A stretch of 64,000 nucleotides of DNA from Desulfobacterales bacterium (lineage in GTDB: Bacteria > Desulfobacterota > Desulfobacteria > Desulfobacterales > Desulfosalsimonadaceae): positions 930,001 through 994,000 of the forward strand of contig JAXHNP010000007.1 in the NCBI GenBank assembly GCA_034520365.1. The letters are read 5' to 3'. Under the pieces are notes generated by a model that ran no database searches, was not told the origin of the DNA, and worked only from the letters and a program-made list of their open reading frames with translations. Both the position numbers and the translations under genes were made by a program. Positions within the stretch are counted from its first letter, which is position 1; each line of letters begins with the position of its first letter. Shown here one piece after another: positions 17,436 to 25,613 of the stretch.

Positions 17436-17622
17436 ATAAATCCCTTTCAAATGGGTTACGCTTGTTTTTTTCTTTTTTATAGCAGCCCGGGCGGGCGGGG
17501 ATCAAGCTTGAAACGCAGGATTCTGGTTTGCATAAACGGCGGCGGTGTTATAAGGAGAGATGGGAGATGATTGCCGAAAGCCAACCATGATTGATAACTA
17601 TATTTAAGGACGAGCCGGCCGA

Positions 17623-18324
17623 ATGATACAGCAGACCATTGTTTCCTGTGATGAGATCCAGTGCTTCATGGTAGCGGAGCACTTTTTCGAGTATTTCAGT
17701 GATGAGGCGGGGGTGACCACCTTTGACCGGGCGCTGCTGGATCTGGCCCGGGTCTATGACGATGCGGTTCTGGTGGGGGCGATCGCGGTTTCCAAATACG
17801 TGCAGCCGCCGATTGAGCCGCGGGTCACCTTTGATATCGACGTGATCCTAAAGGAGCCGGATTTTGAAGATTTTTTAAACGATGAAATTCCTTTTGAAAA
17901 AAATCAAATCCTGGACACCTATTTTGAAACCTCGGATTCGGTCAGCCACAGCATTAAACACAAGAAAACCCATATTTATGTGGATTTTCTCTCGGTTCAG
18001 AGCGAACCGGTACGAAAAAAGCTCGTCCGGCACATTCTTGAGAACCCGGATGCGGCCACCAATCTTCTCTCCATGGATGAGCATCGGCTTTTGATTGCCA
18101 AGCCGGAGCTTGTGATCGCCCTGAAGCTAAACCGCTATGCCAAGAACCCGGGATCCGAAAAAGGGCTGGCGGATCGGCTGGATATTGTCAAGATGCTGAA
18201 GTCCTATTATGGGCAGACCGATCTTCTGGATCCGGATAAGATCCGGGCAATAAGCAACCGCCGGGAGGTAAAATGTCTGGATGAAATTTCAGAAGATGTA
18301 AACCGCGAAATGGGCGATATCTGA
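17623..18324 (+). CDS. Nucleotidyltransferase-fold protein (AbiEii/MNT-like)
   Basis: A 233-residue protein. Residues about 45-80 contain DDAVLVGAIAVSKYV and RVTFDIDVILKEPDF. The alanine/glycine-rich turn followed about 20 residues later by a DxD pair (DIDV) is the core of the nucleotidyltransferase fold used by AbiEii toxins and related MNT proteins. The C-terminal half (LIAKPELVIALKLNRYAKN, KGLADRLDIVKML) is the matching helical region with a Lys-rich segment and DRLDI. The first active-site loop has GAIAVS in place of the usual GGxA(L)xxH. No cognate HEPN or AbiEi antitoxin gene is beside it. Whether it is a toxin, an orphan or a housekeeping enzyme cannot be told. Confidence 0.7.
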   Translation: MIQQTIVSCDEIQCFMVAEHFFEYFSDEAGVTTFDRALLDLARVYDDAVLVGAIAVSKYVQPPIEPRVTFDIDVILKEPDFEDFLNDEIPFEKNQILDTYFETSDSVSHSIKHKKTHIYVDFLSVQSEPVRKKLVRHILENPDAATNLLSMDEHRLLIAKPELVIALKLNRYAKNPGSEKGLADRLDIVKMLKSYYGQTDLLDPDKIRAISNRREVKCLDEISEDVNREMGDI

Positions 18325-18373
18325 CCATGAAGCGGCTCTCCCATTCCCAATTTACCTGAGAATGATGAATTTG

Positions 18374-18401
18374 TTGACCAATCCCGGTATGTTATTATAT
18401 T
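18374..18401 (+). promoter_or_regulatory. Probable promoter for the following lipoprotein gene
   Basis: TTGACC, 16 bases, TATATT, about 75 bases before the chosen ATG at 18477. Good match to a sigma70 promoter in otherwise gene-free DNA. Confidence 0.5.
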
Positions 18402-18476
18402 TGTTGGTTAGAGGCATAATTAACATCCGTGTCAATGCGCATTTTAATCTCCGGGCTTGCGAGGTGGGGTATGGCG

Positions 18477-18980
18477 ATGGCAGATGGCAATTTTTTCCGG
18501 TGCCGGCAGAGGCGGGGGGCATTTTATTTGGCGGGCGTGACGGTGTTTTTGGCTGCTTTTCTATCCGCCTGCGGGCCGATGAAAGCCTATGACGGGGCGG
18601 TGCTGGCGCCTGAGGAAATTTCCGTCATCCGGCCGGATACGGAAAAAGCCTTCACCCATGTGAGAATTTTAAGAATTAACGATTACCCGGTAAATCGGTT
18701 TGATTCCGGGGTAGAGGTCATGCCCGGGGAGAATACGATTTTTGTCCAGGTTACCCTGGATTATCCCTATTTGCATGGTTTTTTCCATTTCTGCGAAACC
18801 CTTACCTTTGAAACTGCGCCGGGCCAAAGCTACACGGTTTACGCGCGGGTTTCCCCGCTGCTGGCAACAGGCTATATATGGGTGGAAACCGATTCATCGC
18901 CCGGCGGGGTGGTGGCGGAAAGCCTTGCCACGCCCGCCCGGACAGATTCCTATCCCCACTGCAAGAAAACCGGATCATAG
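18477..18980 (+). CDS. Hypothetical lipoprotein, about 167 aa
   Basis: A secreted lipoprotein with an arginine-rich N-terminus, a hydrophobic core and the lipobox LSAC. The mature part is mostly beta-strand. Residues about 65-125 contain RILRINDYPVN and MPGENTIFVQVTLDYP. This resembles small lipoproteins that carry a beta-sandwich fold with a GxxxIxVxV strand, but I cannot name the family. The frame is open from GTG at 18429. The ATG at 18477 is preceded by GAGGTGGGG at a proper distance and places the signal peptide normally, so I use it. It stands alone, in an area of scattered small envelope genes. Confidence 0.7.
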   Translation: MADGNFFRCRQRRGAFYLAGVTVFLAAFLSACGPMKAYDGAVLAPEEISVIRPDTEKAFTHVRILRINDYPVNRFDSGVEVMPGENTIFVQVTLDYPYLHGFFHFCETLTFETAPGQSYTVYARVSPLLATGYIWVETDSSPGGVVAESLATPARTDSYPHCKKTGS

Positions 18981-19028
18981 GGGAAAGGGCTGAGAATGCC
19001 CAGGGCTGTTTAAATTATAAAGGTTTGA

Positions 19029-19343
19029 CTAAACCCAGGCGGTGGTGTCAGGCATCACCGCATCCATTTTTTCGGATAGCTGATCAAATTCCTTTTGTAA
19101 CTCACTTAGATTGCTATCAATGGTTTTCTTCTGCGGTGACCAGTCCGCCGGGCATTCGTTGCGAAGTTGTTCCAGGTTTTTATTCAGCTCCGCCACAATG
19201 CCGTTTAGGCTGTCAATCAACGGCTGAACTTTTCCTTTGTCTGTTTCTTTAAGTTTTTCGGTGGCCAGGATAGCATCATAAATGTTTGCCTTCCAGCCGG
19301 TTAATTGCTGATTAATCGTGTCACAGTAAGATTTTGCGTCCAT
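19029..19343 (-). CDS. Small coiled-coil hypothetical protein, 104 aa
   Basis: An acidic, almost wholly helical protein with heptad-like spacing through residues about 10-95 (for example LIDSLNGIVAELNKNLEQL and NLSELQKEFDQLSEKM). There is no signal peptide, membrane segment or metal motif. AAAGGAGC lies 6 bases before the ATG, a good ribosome-binding site. It is convergent with the preceding lipoprotein gene. It probably forms a helical hairpin or coiled-coil bundle. I do not recognise it further. Confidence 0.7.
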   Translation of the reverse strand: MDAKSYCDTINQQLTGWKANIYDAILATEKLKETDKGKVQPLIDSLNGIVAELNKNLEQLRNECPADWSPQKKTIDSNLSELQKEFDQLSEKMDAVMPDTTAWV

Positions 19344-19569
19344 AACTGGCTCCTTTCCGTTGCGGTCTGTTGGGTAATTAATCTAGGAGTTAATATATAT
19401 GCAGAATCTGGCCTGTCAAATGAGGCGCCCGGCCATTCACACAGGAAATCCTCATTTTATCAGCTGAACAATAACGCCTCGGATGCGTGATATTCCATAT
19501 TGCCCGGATTTAGAATAAATGATAGATTATTTGACAAATGACATTTCAGATATGCAGAGAAAGGACGGC

Positions 19570-19920
19570 ATGATTATGAATAAACCGTTGTGGCTTATCA
19601 TTTTCCTTATTTCCGTGGGCCCGCTGATGGCTGGCTGCACCTCCAAACTGGTCCGCATTGATTCTTCCCCGGCATTTGCAAATATTGAAATTAATGATGA
19701 GCATATCGGGAAGACGCCGTTTTATTACCGGTTCAGGGACAACTGGTATCCCTGGCCGATAACAAAAACCGAGGATTATTCCGTGGTAGCGAAGCTGCCG
19801 GGGCATGAGCCGTCAGTTAAGGTTTTTAAGGACACCCCGCCCGCTTTGGATATCAGCTATGTTCCCGATGAAGTGGTTTTCGAACTGGAGGCGGCGGGAA
19901 GCGATAAGGCATCGAAATGA
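19570..19920 (+). CDS. PEGA-like domain lipoprotein, about 116 aa
   Basis: A lipoprotein signal ending in LMAGC is followed by TSKLVRIDSSPAFANIEIND and EHIGKTPFYYRF. This is the PEGA-type beta-sandwich pattern, with a small strand, a P and then a G-x-TP turn, common in envelope lipoproteins. A strand-rich tail follows (DYSVVAKLPGHEPSVKVF) and then a short acidic end. AAAGGA lies just before the ATG at 19570, with another ATG two codons later. Upstream in-frame starts exist, but the signal peptide fits best here. Possible role in binding surface carbohydrate or protein. Unproven. Confidence 0.72.
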   Translation: MIMNKPLWLIIFLISVGPLMAGCTSKLVRIDSSPAFANIEINDEHIGKTPFYYRFRDNWYPWPITKTEDYSVVAKLPGHEPSVKVFKDTPPALDISYVPDEVVFELEAAGSDKASK

Positions 19921-19982
19921 AATGCTCATGGCGACTGCTGCCTAATTTACAAGACCGTCAAGTTTGCCGCAATGGATGCGGC

Positions 19983-20078
19983 GGCTAATTTGTTCTATCT
20001 ATTTTTCAGGCGGGCCCGGTGGCACCGCCCTACGCAGCAAAGCCGATATTTTGTAGGGTCGGCCACCGTGCCGACCTG
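19983..20078 (+). repeat. Intergenic palindromic repeat, copy A
   Basis: Begins GGCTAATTTGTTCT, then contains GGCACCGCCCTAC and, about 25 bases on, GTCGGCCACCGTGCCGAC, a near-perfect 18-base palindrome. The same modules in the same order occur in reverse orientation in copy B at 23809-23949. This looks like a short non-coding mobile (MITE-like) or REP-type element. Copy A lacks the right-hand terminal repeat. Confidence 0.7.
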
Positions 20079-20146
20079 ACATGCTGAAATCGGCGGTTCC
20101 GCAATTTCGGTGCCATTGTCTTGGATGAATACGGAGGGATCTATCA

Positions 20147-20410
20147 ATGTCTGATGCGTGGAAGGAAGCATTAAGCTGCGCTCTGGAATGCAAGCGATGC
20201 GGCGCAATACTGGAATCCGGAGCCAAACGGATACTTTCCGTGTATGACCATCAGCCCATCTGCATGCCCTGCAAAAACGAGGAGGAGCGCCGTCCGGACT
20301 ATGAGGCGGTGGCCCAGCAGGTGATCGGGCAGTGCATGGCCGAAACCGAAGTCATGTACGGCGATCCCGCGGGATACTGCTATTTTCATTTCTATCCCTT
20401 CAAGTGCTGA
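20147..20410 (+). CDS. Small cysteine-rich (zinc-ribbon-like) protein, 87 aa
   Basis: Starts MSDAWKEALSCALECKRCGAIL and later has PICMPCKNEEERRPDY. The CxxC pair (residues about 15-18) and the second CMPC pair (about 39-42) are arranged like a treble-clef or zinc-ribbon metal site. The end has further aromatic and cysteine residues (GYCYFHFYPFKC). GGAGGG lies 9 bases before the ATG. It is convergent with the next gene and overlaps its 3' end by 11 bases. Possible role as a small DNA- or metal-binding protein. Not identified. Confidence 0.7.
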   Translation: MSDAWKEALSCALECKRCGAILESGAKRILSVYDHQPICMPCKNEEERRPDYEAVAQQVIGQCMAETEVMYGDPAGYCYFHFYPFKC

Positions 20411-20654
20411 CGTCTTTTTTTGAACGGGTTTTACAGTAAATTTTTTGCAGCCGGAAGATATCGGCCCGGTCTTCCGGGAGCTGCTGCTTTCTGGGACGGA
20501 TGAGGCTTACCCATAGGTTCTCCTTTTTGCAGAGGATCTGGGTCTCCTTGCCATGGTAGTGATAGGCATCCTTCGGGATGATGACCCCCCGGGATTTTCC
20601 CAGGCGCCTGAGGAGCCTGTCCAGCATATTGGGTTCAGGTACATTAACACTCAT
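20400..20654 (-). CDS. Small basic hypothetical protein, 84 aa
   Basis: The sequence has NMLDRLLRRLGKSRGVIIP near the start and LWVSLIRPRKQQLPE in the middle. Its pattern resembles small conserved deltaproteobacterial proteins that pair LDRLLRRLGK with a short beta hairpin. It is strongly basic with no signal peptide, so it may bind nucleic acid. No clear ribosome-binding site is present. Its 3' end overlaps the convergent zinc-ribbon gene by 11 bases. A real but low-information gene in my judgement. Confidence 0.55.
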   Translation of the reverse strand: MSVNVPEPNMLDRLLRRLGKSRGVIIPKDAYHYHGKETQILCKKENLWVSLIRPRKQQLPEDRADIFRLQKIYCKTRSKKDVST

Positions 20655-20687
20655 AGGCAGTGCCGGATATTGTAATATTCCGTTCCA

Positions 20688-20962
20688 TCAAAAGCTATAG
20701 ACCATTGTCAGTGCGGTTTCCGTGTCTGTCTTCTCTCTGCCCGCCGGTACGCTTGAGGTGTGTTCCAGGGTAAACGCCGCTTTCATGGAAAGGGCGCCGA
20801 TAACCTGGGCTTTCACCGAAGATCCGGATTTGGTGACGGTCTGATCCGCCCCGGTCTCCACGCTAAGCTCCTGCTTAAAGCTCGAATTCTGGGTGAGTTT
20901 AATGAGGCCATCCCCACAATGATGAGGATGGCGCATATAAGCCCAAGGGGTTTAAGTCTCAT
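20688..20962 (-). pseudogene. Deleted DUF481 (YdiY-like) outer-membrane protein gene
   Basis: The minus strand has two matching ends of one gene but not the middle. At 20962 an ATG preceded by GAAGGTGA opens a typical signal peptide (MRLKPLGLICAILIIVGMA). A short way on, in a different frame, come about 65 residues that read as the last beta-strands of a DUF481 barrel: ELSVETGADQTVTKSGSSV, then HTSSVPAG, and a closing MVYSF. About 150-200 residues of barrel expected between the two are missing and the frame is shifted at the join. The most likely cause is an internal deletion. A functional short gene is unlikely. Confidence 0.65.
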
Positions 20963-21014
20963 TCAGCTCACCTTCCGTCAGGTCTGGGCTCAGGGTTGAG
21001 TTGCTTAGAGTTTT

Positions 21015-21728
21015 TTACTTGTTTAATTTAGTCGGTTTAACTCCCACATGCAAGGTGGCAAGTCCCATTGTCAGCCGGCGCCACCGGATCTCCCGAAATC
21101 CGGCGGACCGCATGAGGCCCGCAAATACTTCCGGTTCCGGAAACCGAAGGACCGAGGCCGGAAGATACCGGTAGGCCATGCGGTTGCTTGTAAAAAAACC
21201 GCCCACAGCGGGCAGGATGCGTTCAAAATAGGTGGCATAAATGGTTTTCAAAAGCCGCTGCCGGGGGGTGGCCAGCTCCAGCACAGCCAGCTGGCCGCCG
21301 GGTTTTAAGTGCTCGTGAAATTGCCGGAGTGCGGCTTTTCGGTCCATGATATTGCGGATGCCAAAGGCGATGGTCACTGCGTCAAAAATCCCGGGCAGAA
21401 ACGGCAAGGCCAGAGTGTTGCCCGCGACCAAGCTGGTCTGTGCGTTTTCAGGCAAAGGCCCTATTTTGCGGCGGGCCACCGCCAGCATCTGCGGGGCAAA
21501 GTCAATGCCCACCATTCGGCGGCCGGTTTTTGATTGCCGGGCGAGTTCAATCAATACGTCCCCCGTGCCGCAGGCGGCATCCAGAATATATCCCCCCTCC
21601 GGTATGGAAAGCGCCTGTACCATCTCCCGCCGCCAATACACATCACGCCGCAGGCTAAGCAGCCGGTTTAAAAAATCGTAGCGGGGAGCAATGTGGTTGA
21701 ACATATCTTTGATAAAACCGAGTTCCAT
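21015..21728 (-). CDS. menG: Demethylmenaquinone methyltransferase (UbiE/MenG)
   Basis: A 237-residue class I SAM-dependent methyltransferase, the usual length for MenG/UbiE. The SAM-binding motif I is LDAACGTGD, followed by GIDFAPQML (motif post-I). The family signatures AFGIRNIMDR and LELATP are present, as is the C-terminal GLATLHVGVKP. It methylates demethylmenaquinone to menaquinone, the last step of quinone synthesis, at the membrane. This fits an anaerobe that feeds electrons through menaquinone to QmoABC. It stands alone, divergent from dnaJ with 186 bases between. Confidence 0.93.
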   Translation of the reverse strand: MELGFIKDMFNHIAPRYDFLNRLLSLRRDVYWRREMVQALSIPEGGYILDAACGTGDVLIELARQSKTGRRMVGIDFAPQMLAVARRKIGPLPENAQTSLVAGNTLALPFLPGIFDAVTIAFGIRNIMDRKAALRQFHEHLKPGGQLAVLELATPRQRLLKTIYATYFERILPAVGGFFTSNRMAYRYLPASVLRFPEPEVFAGLMRSAGFREIRWRRLTMGLATLHVGVKPTKLNK

Positions 21729-21914
21729 GTTGACATTCCGTATTTATGCATTAGTGTATCGCTAAAAGAAACAACGATTCCTATCCTCATATCACATGGC
21801 GGTCCGCTTTAAAATTTTATTTTGGATGGCATAACTGCCAGATTTCTGGTAAACATCGAAAATTGGCCGTCAAACGGTTTGAACATTTATATGCTTTAAT
21901 CAACAAGGAGATTC

Positions 21915-23036
21915 ATGAGTCCGAAACGCGATTATTACGAAATTCTCGGTGTAAATCGGGATGCAGACGCACAGGAACTCAAGTCCAAGTACCGAAAAAT
22001 CGCCATGCAAAACCATCCGGATCGAAACCCCGGCGATAAAGAGGCCGAAGAGCGTTTCAAAGAGGCGTCTCAAGCCTATAAAGTCTTATCCGATCCGGAA
22101 CAGCGGCGAATTTATGACCAGTTCGGCCATGAAGGGCTAAACGGCATGAACGGCGGCGGCGCTGGTGCCGCGGGATTTGAAGACATTTTTTCCAGTTTCG
22201 GCGACATCTTCGAGGAATTCTTCGGTTTCCGCAGCGGCCGGCGAGGCCAGAGCAGCGCCATGCGGGGCGCAGACCTGCGCTATGATCTTTCTGTTGAGTT
22301 CATGGACGCGGCCTTTGGGATGGATACGGAAATCGATGTGGAAAAGATGGTGAAGTGTCCGACCTGTAACGGATCCGGTGCCAAACCGGGAACAGAGCCG
22401 GAAATCTGCCGTCAGTGCCGGGGTACCGGGCAGTATGTCCGCCAGCAGGGATTTTTCTCGGTTAAAAGCACCTGCCCCAACTGCCGCGGCCAGGGAAAGA
22501 TCATTTCCGATCCGTGTTCCGAGTGCCGTGGCCGCCAGCAGGTGGTGGATACCAAACGGGTGGCGCTTAAAATCCCCGCCGGTGTGGACAACGGGTCCAA
22601 GCTGCGGCTGGCCGGAGAGGGCGAGCCCGGCGTAAACGGCGGGCCGCCCGGGGATCTGTATGTGTTTCTCCGGGTCAAACCCCACGAATATTTTGAGCGC
22701 CGAAACAATGACGTAATCTGCAAGGTGGAGCTCTCCTTTGTGCAGGCCGCGCTGGGCGATAAGGTGACCGTGCCCACATTGGAAGGCGAGGAAACCGTTA
22801 CCATCCCCCATGGCAGCCAGTACGGGGATACCTTTCGATTGGCCGGTCAGGGCATTCCCTCCCTGCGCACCAATATCCGGGGGGATCAAATTGTGCAGGT
22901 GGAGCTTAGAACCCCCAAGCATCTGAACAAGCGGCAGGAAGAGCTGCTCCGCGAGTTTTCCAAGATCGAGTCTGAAAAGTTCACCAGCCGGATTAAAAAG
23001 CTGTTTAAGAGCGGCAATGCCAAGGCTGCCAAGTAA
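21915..23036 (+). CDS. dnaJ: Chaperone DnaJ
   Basis: A 373-residue type I Hsp40, the standard length. The J domain spans 1-70 with the HPD motif in NHPDRNPGD. A Gly/Phe-rich segment follows (NGGGAGAAGFEDIF). The zinc region at about 140-225 has CPTCNGSG, CRQCRGTG, CPNCRGQG and CSECRGRQ. The last lacks the final Gly, as in some DnaJ proteins. The C-terminal client-binding domains are complete. AAGGAG lies 6 bases before the ATG. It acts with DnaK in the cytoplasm, but no dnaK or grpE is nearby in this window. Confidence 0.97.
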   Translation: MSPKRDYYEILGVNRDADAQELKSKYRKIAMQNHPDRNPGDKEAEERFKEASQAYKVLSDPEQRRIYDQFGHEGLNGMNGGGAGAAGFEDIFSSFGDIFEEFFGFRSGRRGQSSAMRGADLRYDLSVEFMDAAFGMDTEIDVEKMVKCPTCNGSGAKPGTEPEICRQCRGTGQYVRQQGFFSVKSTCPNCRGQGKIISDPCSECRGRQQVVDTKRVALKIPAGVDNGSKLRLAGEGEPGVNGGPPGDLYVFLRVKPHEYFERRNNDVICKVELSFVQAALGDKVTVPTLEGEETVTIPHGSQYGDTFRLAGQGIPSLRTNIRGDQIVQVELRTPKHLNKRQEELLREFSKIESEKFTSRIKKLFKSGNAKAAK

Positions 23037-23047
23037 GGGATGGACCC

Positions 23048-23431
23048 ATGTATGAACTGAAAGTGGTGACCCGGTTTGCCGCGGCGCACCAGTTGAAAAT
23101 GGTTACCGAGAAATGCGAGAATCTGCATGGCCATAACTGGCGGATCGAGGCCTTTGTGGCCGGCCCAAAATTGGAACATTCCGGCGTACTGATCGATTTC
23201 GGCGTAATTAAAACGTATCTGGCCGAAATTATCGATTCATTGGATCATAAGTTTTTAAATGAACTGGAATTTTTTAAAAGCGCCAATCCCTCCTCGGAAA
23301 ACATCGCCCGCTATATCGCGCAGACGCTTCAGTCCCGTTTAACGGAACATCCCACGATCCGGGTCTCCCGGGTTAGCGTCTGGGAGTCAGATGACGCCTG
23401 TGCCACCTTTTACAATTCGGATGCCGCCTGA
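23048..23431 (+). CDS. queD: 6-carboxy-5,6,7,8-tetrahydropterin synthase (QueD)
   Basis: A 127-residue protein of the PTPS/QueD family. It has the zinc-binding histidines in FAAAHQL and LHGHNW, the catalytic Cys in EKCENLHGHNW, and the downstream LDHKFLNE, NPSSENIARYI and VSVWES signatures. It makes 6-carboxytetrahydropterin, a step of queuosine and 7-deazaguanine synthesis. It starts 11 bases after dnaJ and probably shares its transcript. The other deazaguanine genes are not in this window, so the pathway assignment rests on family alone. The length is normal for QueD. Confidence 0.9.
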   Translation: MYELKVVTRFAAAHQLKMVTEKCENLHGHNWRIEAFVAGPKLEHSGVLIDFGVIKTYLAEIIDSLDHKFLNELEFFKSANPSSENIARYIAQTLQSRLTEHPTIRVSRVSVWESDDACATFYNSDAA

Positions 23432-23478
23432 AACCCTGCACCCAATGCCATTAGCTTAAGATTGAAAATTGGCTCGGT

Positions 23479-23561
23479 TGTCATTTCGAGCGCCAGCGAG
23501 AAATCTTATAATTAAATGATTTTTTTTAGATTTCTCGTCACTTTCGTTCCTCGAAATGACA
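23479..23561. repeat. Palindromic repeat with TGTCATTTCGAG termini
   Basis: TGTCATTTCGAG at 23479-23490 is matched by its exact inverse CTCGAAATGACA at 23550-23561. Inside, GCGAGAAATCT is mirrored by AGATTTCTCG, around an AT-rich centre. Such TCATTTCGAG/CTCGAAATGA palindromes are recurrent intergenic repeats in many bacteria. Transcribed, it forms a long hairpin. Confidence 0.7.
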
Positions 23562-23808
23562 GCGGCGGAAGGCTGAAGTTAATGACGTTGACCCTGCACC
23601 CTAAACCTTATACCCTGCATCTTTCATTCTGTGCGCCAAGAAACGGTTGATCCGCTCGCCAAATTCGGATAAAAAAACCCCCACTGATTGGAAGAAGCCG
23701 AAGTTTTTTGGGATCAGCGGGGGGAGCAAGAAAAACTGGAAACAGCACTCCTTGAACTCATTTGGATAAATAGCAGATGGCTGTGGATAAGGTCAAATGT
23801 AAACCCAC

Positions 23809-23949
23809 GGCTAATTTGTTCTAACCGCAAAACCCATAACCACGGTCCTGTTAACTTACAATTAGTCGGCACGGTGGCCGACGCTACGACGCATGTGGCC
23901 GTAGGGCAGGCCACCGTGCCTGCCTAAGAAAAGACAGAACAAATTTGCC
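23809..23949 (-). repeat. Intergenic palindromic repeat, copy B (with inverted termini)
   Basis: Bounded by GGCTAATTTGTTCT (23809-23822) and the inverse of GGCAAATTTGTTCT (23936-23949), 13 of 14 bases matching. Inside are the GTCGGC-GGTGGC-GAC and GGCAGGCACGGTGGCCTGCC type palindromes. Read on the minus strand, the first 85 or so bases align module by module with copy A at 19983-20078. It is a candidate non-autonomous mobile element. Confidence 0.7.
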
Positions 23950-24000
23950 CTGAATGTAAAGCGTTTTTTGCAGACGCCGGATAAGGGAGGTATGGATCCC

Positions 24001-24714
24001 ATGAAAAGCAGGCCTTCGGCAATGACAAAGTCAGAAGGGCTTCCCTTTTTAGATGATGCGGCCATCCGGATGTTCCGGGTTGGCAAGCAATACGGGGATA
24101 TTGCGGCATTAAAGGATATTTCCCTGCTGATTCATGAAAATGATTTCGTATTTATCACCGGGGCCAGCGGAGCCGGCAAATCCACACTGATTAAGCTGCT
24201 GTATATGGGTGAGGCCGTTACGGAAGGCGCCATTCTGGTGGACGGGGTTAACCTTGCCCGGGTCCCGCGCCGGCAGATTCCCTGGATGCGCCGCAAATTC
24301 GGCGTCATTTTTCAGGATTTTAAACTGATCCCCACGCGCACGGTATTTGAAAATGTGGCGCTGGTTCTGGAGGTGGCCCGGACCCGGCCGGATGAAATCA
24401 AGGATCGGGTTTATTCGGTGCTTGAGCGGGCGGGGATCGCGGATCGGGCCAGGGATTATCCGCCGGTGCTTTCCGGCGGGGAGCAGCAGCGCGTGGCCGT
24501 TGCCCGGGCCATGGTGGGCGAACCCAGGTTCATTCTGGCCGATGAACCCACAGGCAGCCTGGATCCGGATTCCGCAAGCCGCATATTCGAATTGTTGGAA
24601 GGGGCGTACAGCCGGGGCGCCACCATCATTATTGCGACCCATGACAGCGAGTTGATCCGCGCCCATTCCGGCCCCCTCATTCAGCTGGCTGGCGGTCGGA
24701 TGGCCGCGAATTAA
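24001..24714 (+). CDS. ftsE: Cell division ATP-binding protein FtsE
   Basis: An ABC ATPase of 237 residues with the start chosen. Walker A is GASGAGKST, the Q loop is [14 protein letters not shown], the signature is [14 protein letters not shown], Walker B is [12 protein letters not shown] and the H loop is IATHDSE. The [14 protein letters not shown] segment is typical of FtsE. With FtsX it forms the membrane complex that controls peptidoglycan hydrolases at the septum. A GGGAGG 10 bases before the ATG at 24001 decides the start over upstream ATGs. The tail carries about 25 extra N-terminal residues before the ABC fold. ftsX follows after 17 bases. Confidence 0.95.
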   Translation: MKSRPSAMTKSEGLPFLDDAAIRMFRVGKQYGDIAALKDISLLIHENDFVFITGASGAGKSTLIKLLYMGEAVTEGAILVDGVNLARVPRRQIPWMRRKFGVIFQDFKLIPTRTVFENVALVLEVARTRPDEIKDRVYSVLERAGIADRARDYPPVLSGGEQQRVAVARAMVGEPRFILADEPTGSLDPDSASRIFELLEGAYSRGATIIIATHDSELIRAHSGPLIQLAGGRMAAN

Positions 24715-24731
24715 AGGCGGCGGGTGAGCCA

Positions 24732-25613
24732 ATGATCAGGTTTACGTTCAAGCGCGCACTCCGGGATATCCGGAATAATTTCTATCTGCACGGGCTCTGC
24801 GTGGTGACCATTTCCCTGGCGGTGTTTATCCTGAGCGCCTTTGCGCTTTTCTATATCAATGCCACCGAACTCCTGGATGCCTGGAAACAGGGTGTCCGGG
24901 TGATCGCCTATGTGGGCGGAGATCTTTCCGATACCCGCCGCCATGCCATCATGGCAGAGATTGAGTCCATGGACGGGGTGGCCGGCGTTGATTTTGTCCC
25001 AAAAGAGTCGGCTTTTGCCGCTTTAAAGGCAGATATCGGGGATCAATCCTCGCTGCTCGAGGGCTTAAACGAGAATCCCCTGCCGGATGCCTTTGAGGTA
25101 AGGCTGTCCGAATCGTTTATCAATCTCGATGCCATCGGCCGCCTGGCCGCCAATATCGGGGCCATTGAAGGCATTGATGATGTGGAATACGCCCAGAAGT
25201 GGCTCAGCCGGTTTGCCGGGGTGTACAACCTGTTTAAGATCACCGGCCTGGTGCTGGTGGCCATGTTTTTTCTGGCCACGCTTTTTATTGTGGCCAATAC
25301 CATCCGGCTGATTCTCTACTCCCGCCGGGAGGAAATCGAGATTATGCGGATTGTGGGGGCGGATGAGGCGTTTATCAAACATCCGTTTTATGTTGAAGGT
25401 CTGCTGCTGGGGTTTACGGGGGCCGGTATCGGCATGGGGTTTCTTTACCTGGCCTATTTGGCCACGGTCCCTGGTTTTGCGCCGGATATCCTGGTGTCGT
25501 TTTTTGAGCTCCGGTTTATTCCAGGCCCTTTGCTGGCGGGTCTTGTTTTGTGCAGCATGATGATCGGATGGGCGGGATGCCATTTTTCAATCAAGCGGTT
25601 TTTAAAAATATAA
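24732..25613 (+). CDS. ftsX: Cell division permease FtsX
   Basis: A 293-residue membrane protein of the FtsX family. A first transmembrane helix lies at about 20-42, followed by an extracytoplasmic loop of about 120 residues with the typical ESMDGVAGVDFVPKESAF and DAFEVRL segments. Three more helices occupy about 170-280. It transmits FtsE ATP hydrolysis to the periplasmic amidase activator. It is tightly placed between ftsE and the EnvC-like gene, which begins inside its 3' end. Confidence 0.93.
   Translation: MIRFTFKRALRDIRNNFYLHGLCVVTISLAVFILSAFALFYINATELLDAWKQGVRVIAYVGGDLSDTRRHAIMAEIESMDGVAGVDFVPKESAFAALKADIGDQSSLLEGLNENPLPDAFEVRLSESFINLDAIGRLAANIGAIEGIDDVEYAQKWLSRFAGVYNLFKITGLVLVAMFFLATLFIVANTIRLILYSRREEIEIMRIVGADEAFIKHPFYVEGLLLGFTGAGIGMGFLYLAYLATVPGFAPDILVSFFELRFIPGPLLAGLVLCSMMIGWAGCHFSIKRFLKI

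Larger units (their letters stand above)
23432..24000. other. Gap of about 570 bases with repeats only
   Basis: No gene is supported here. It holds the TCATTTCGAG palindrome and, towards the right, palindromic repeat copy B. Near 23680-23730 there is a further imperfect hairpin (CCCCCACTGAT against ATCAGCGGGGGG). Short open frames such as one across 23688-23927 look like chance or remnant coding. Confidence 0.6.

Noticed and set aside
22137-22922. 261-residue open frame antisense to dnaJ
   Set aside because: A shadow of the dnaJ reading frame, with no supporting start signal or family.
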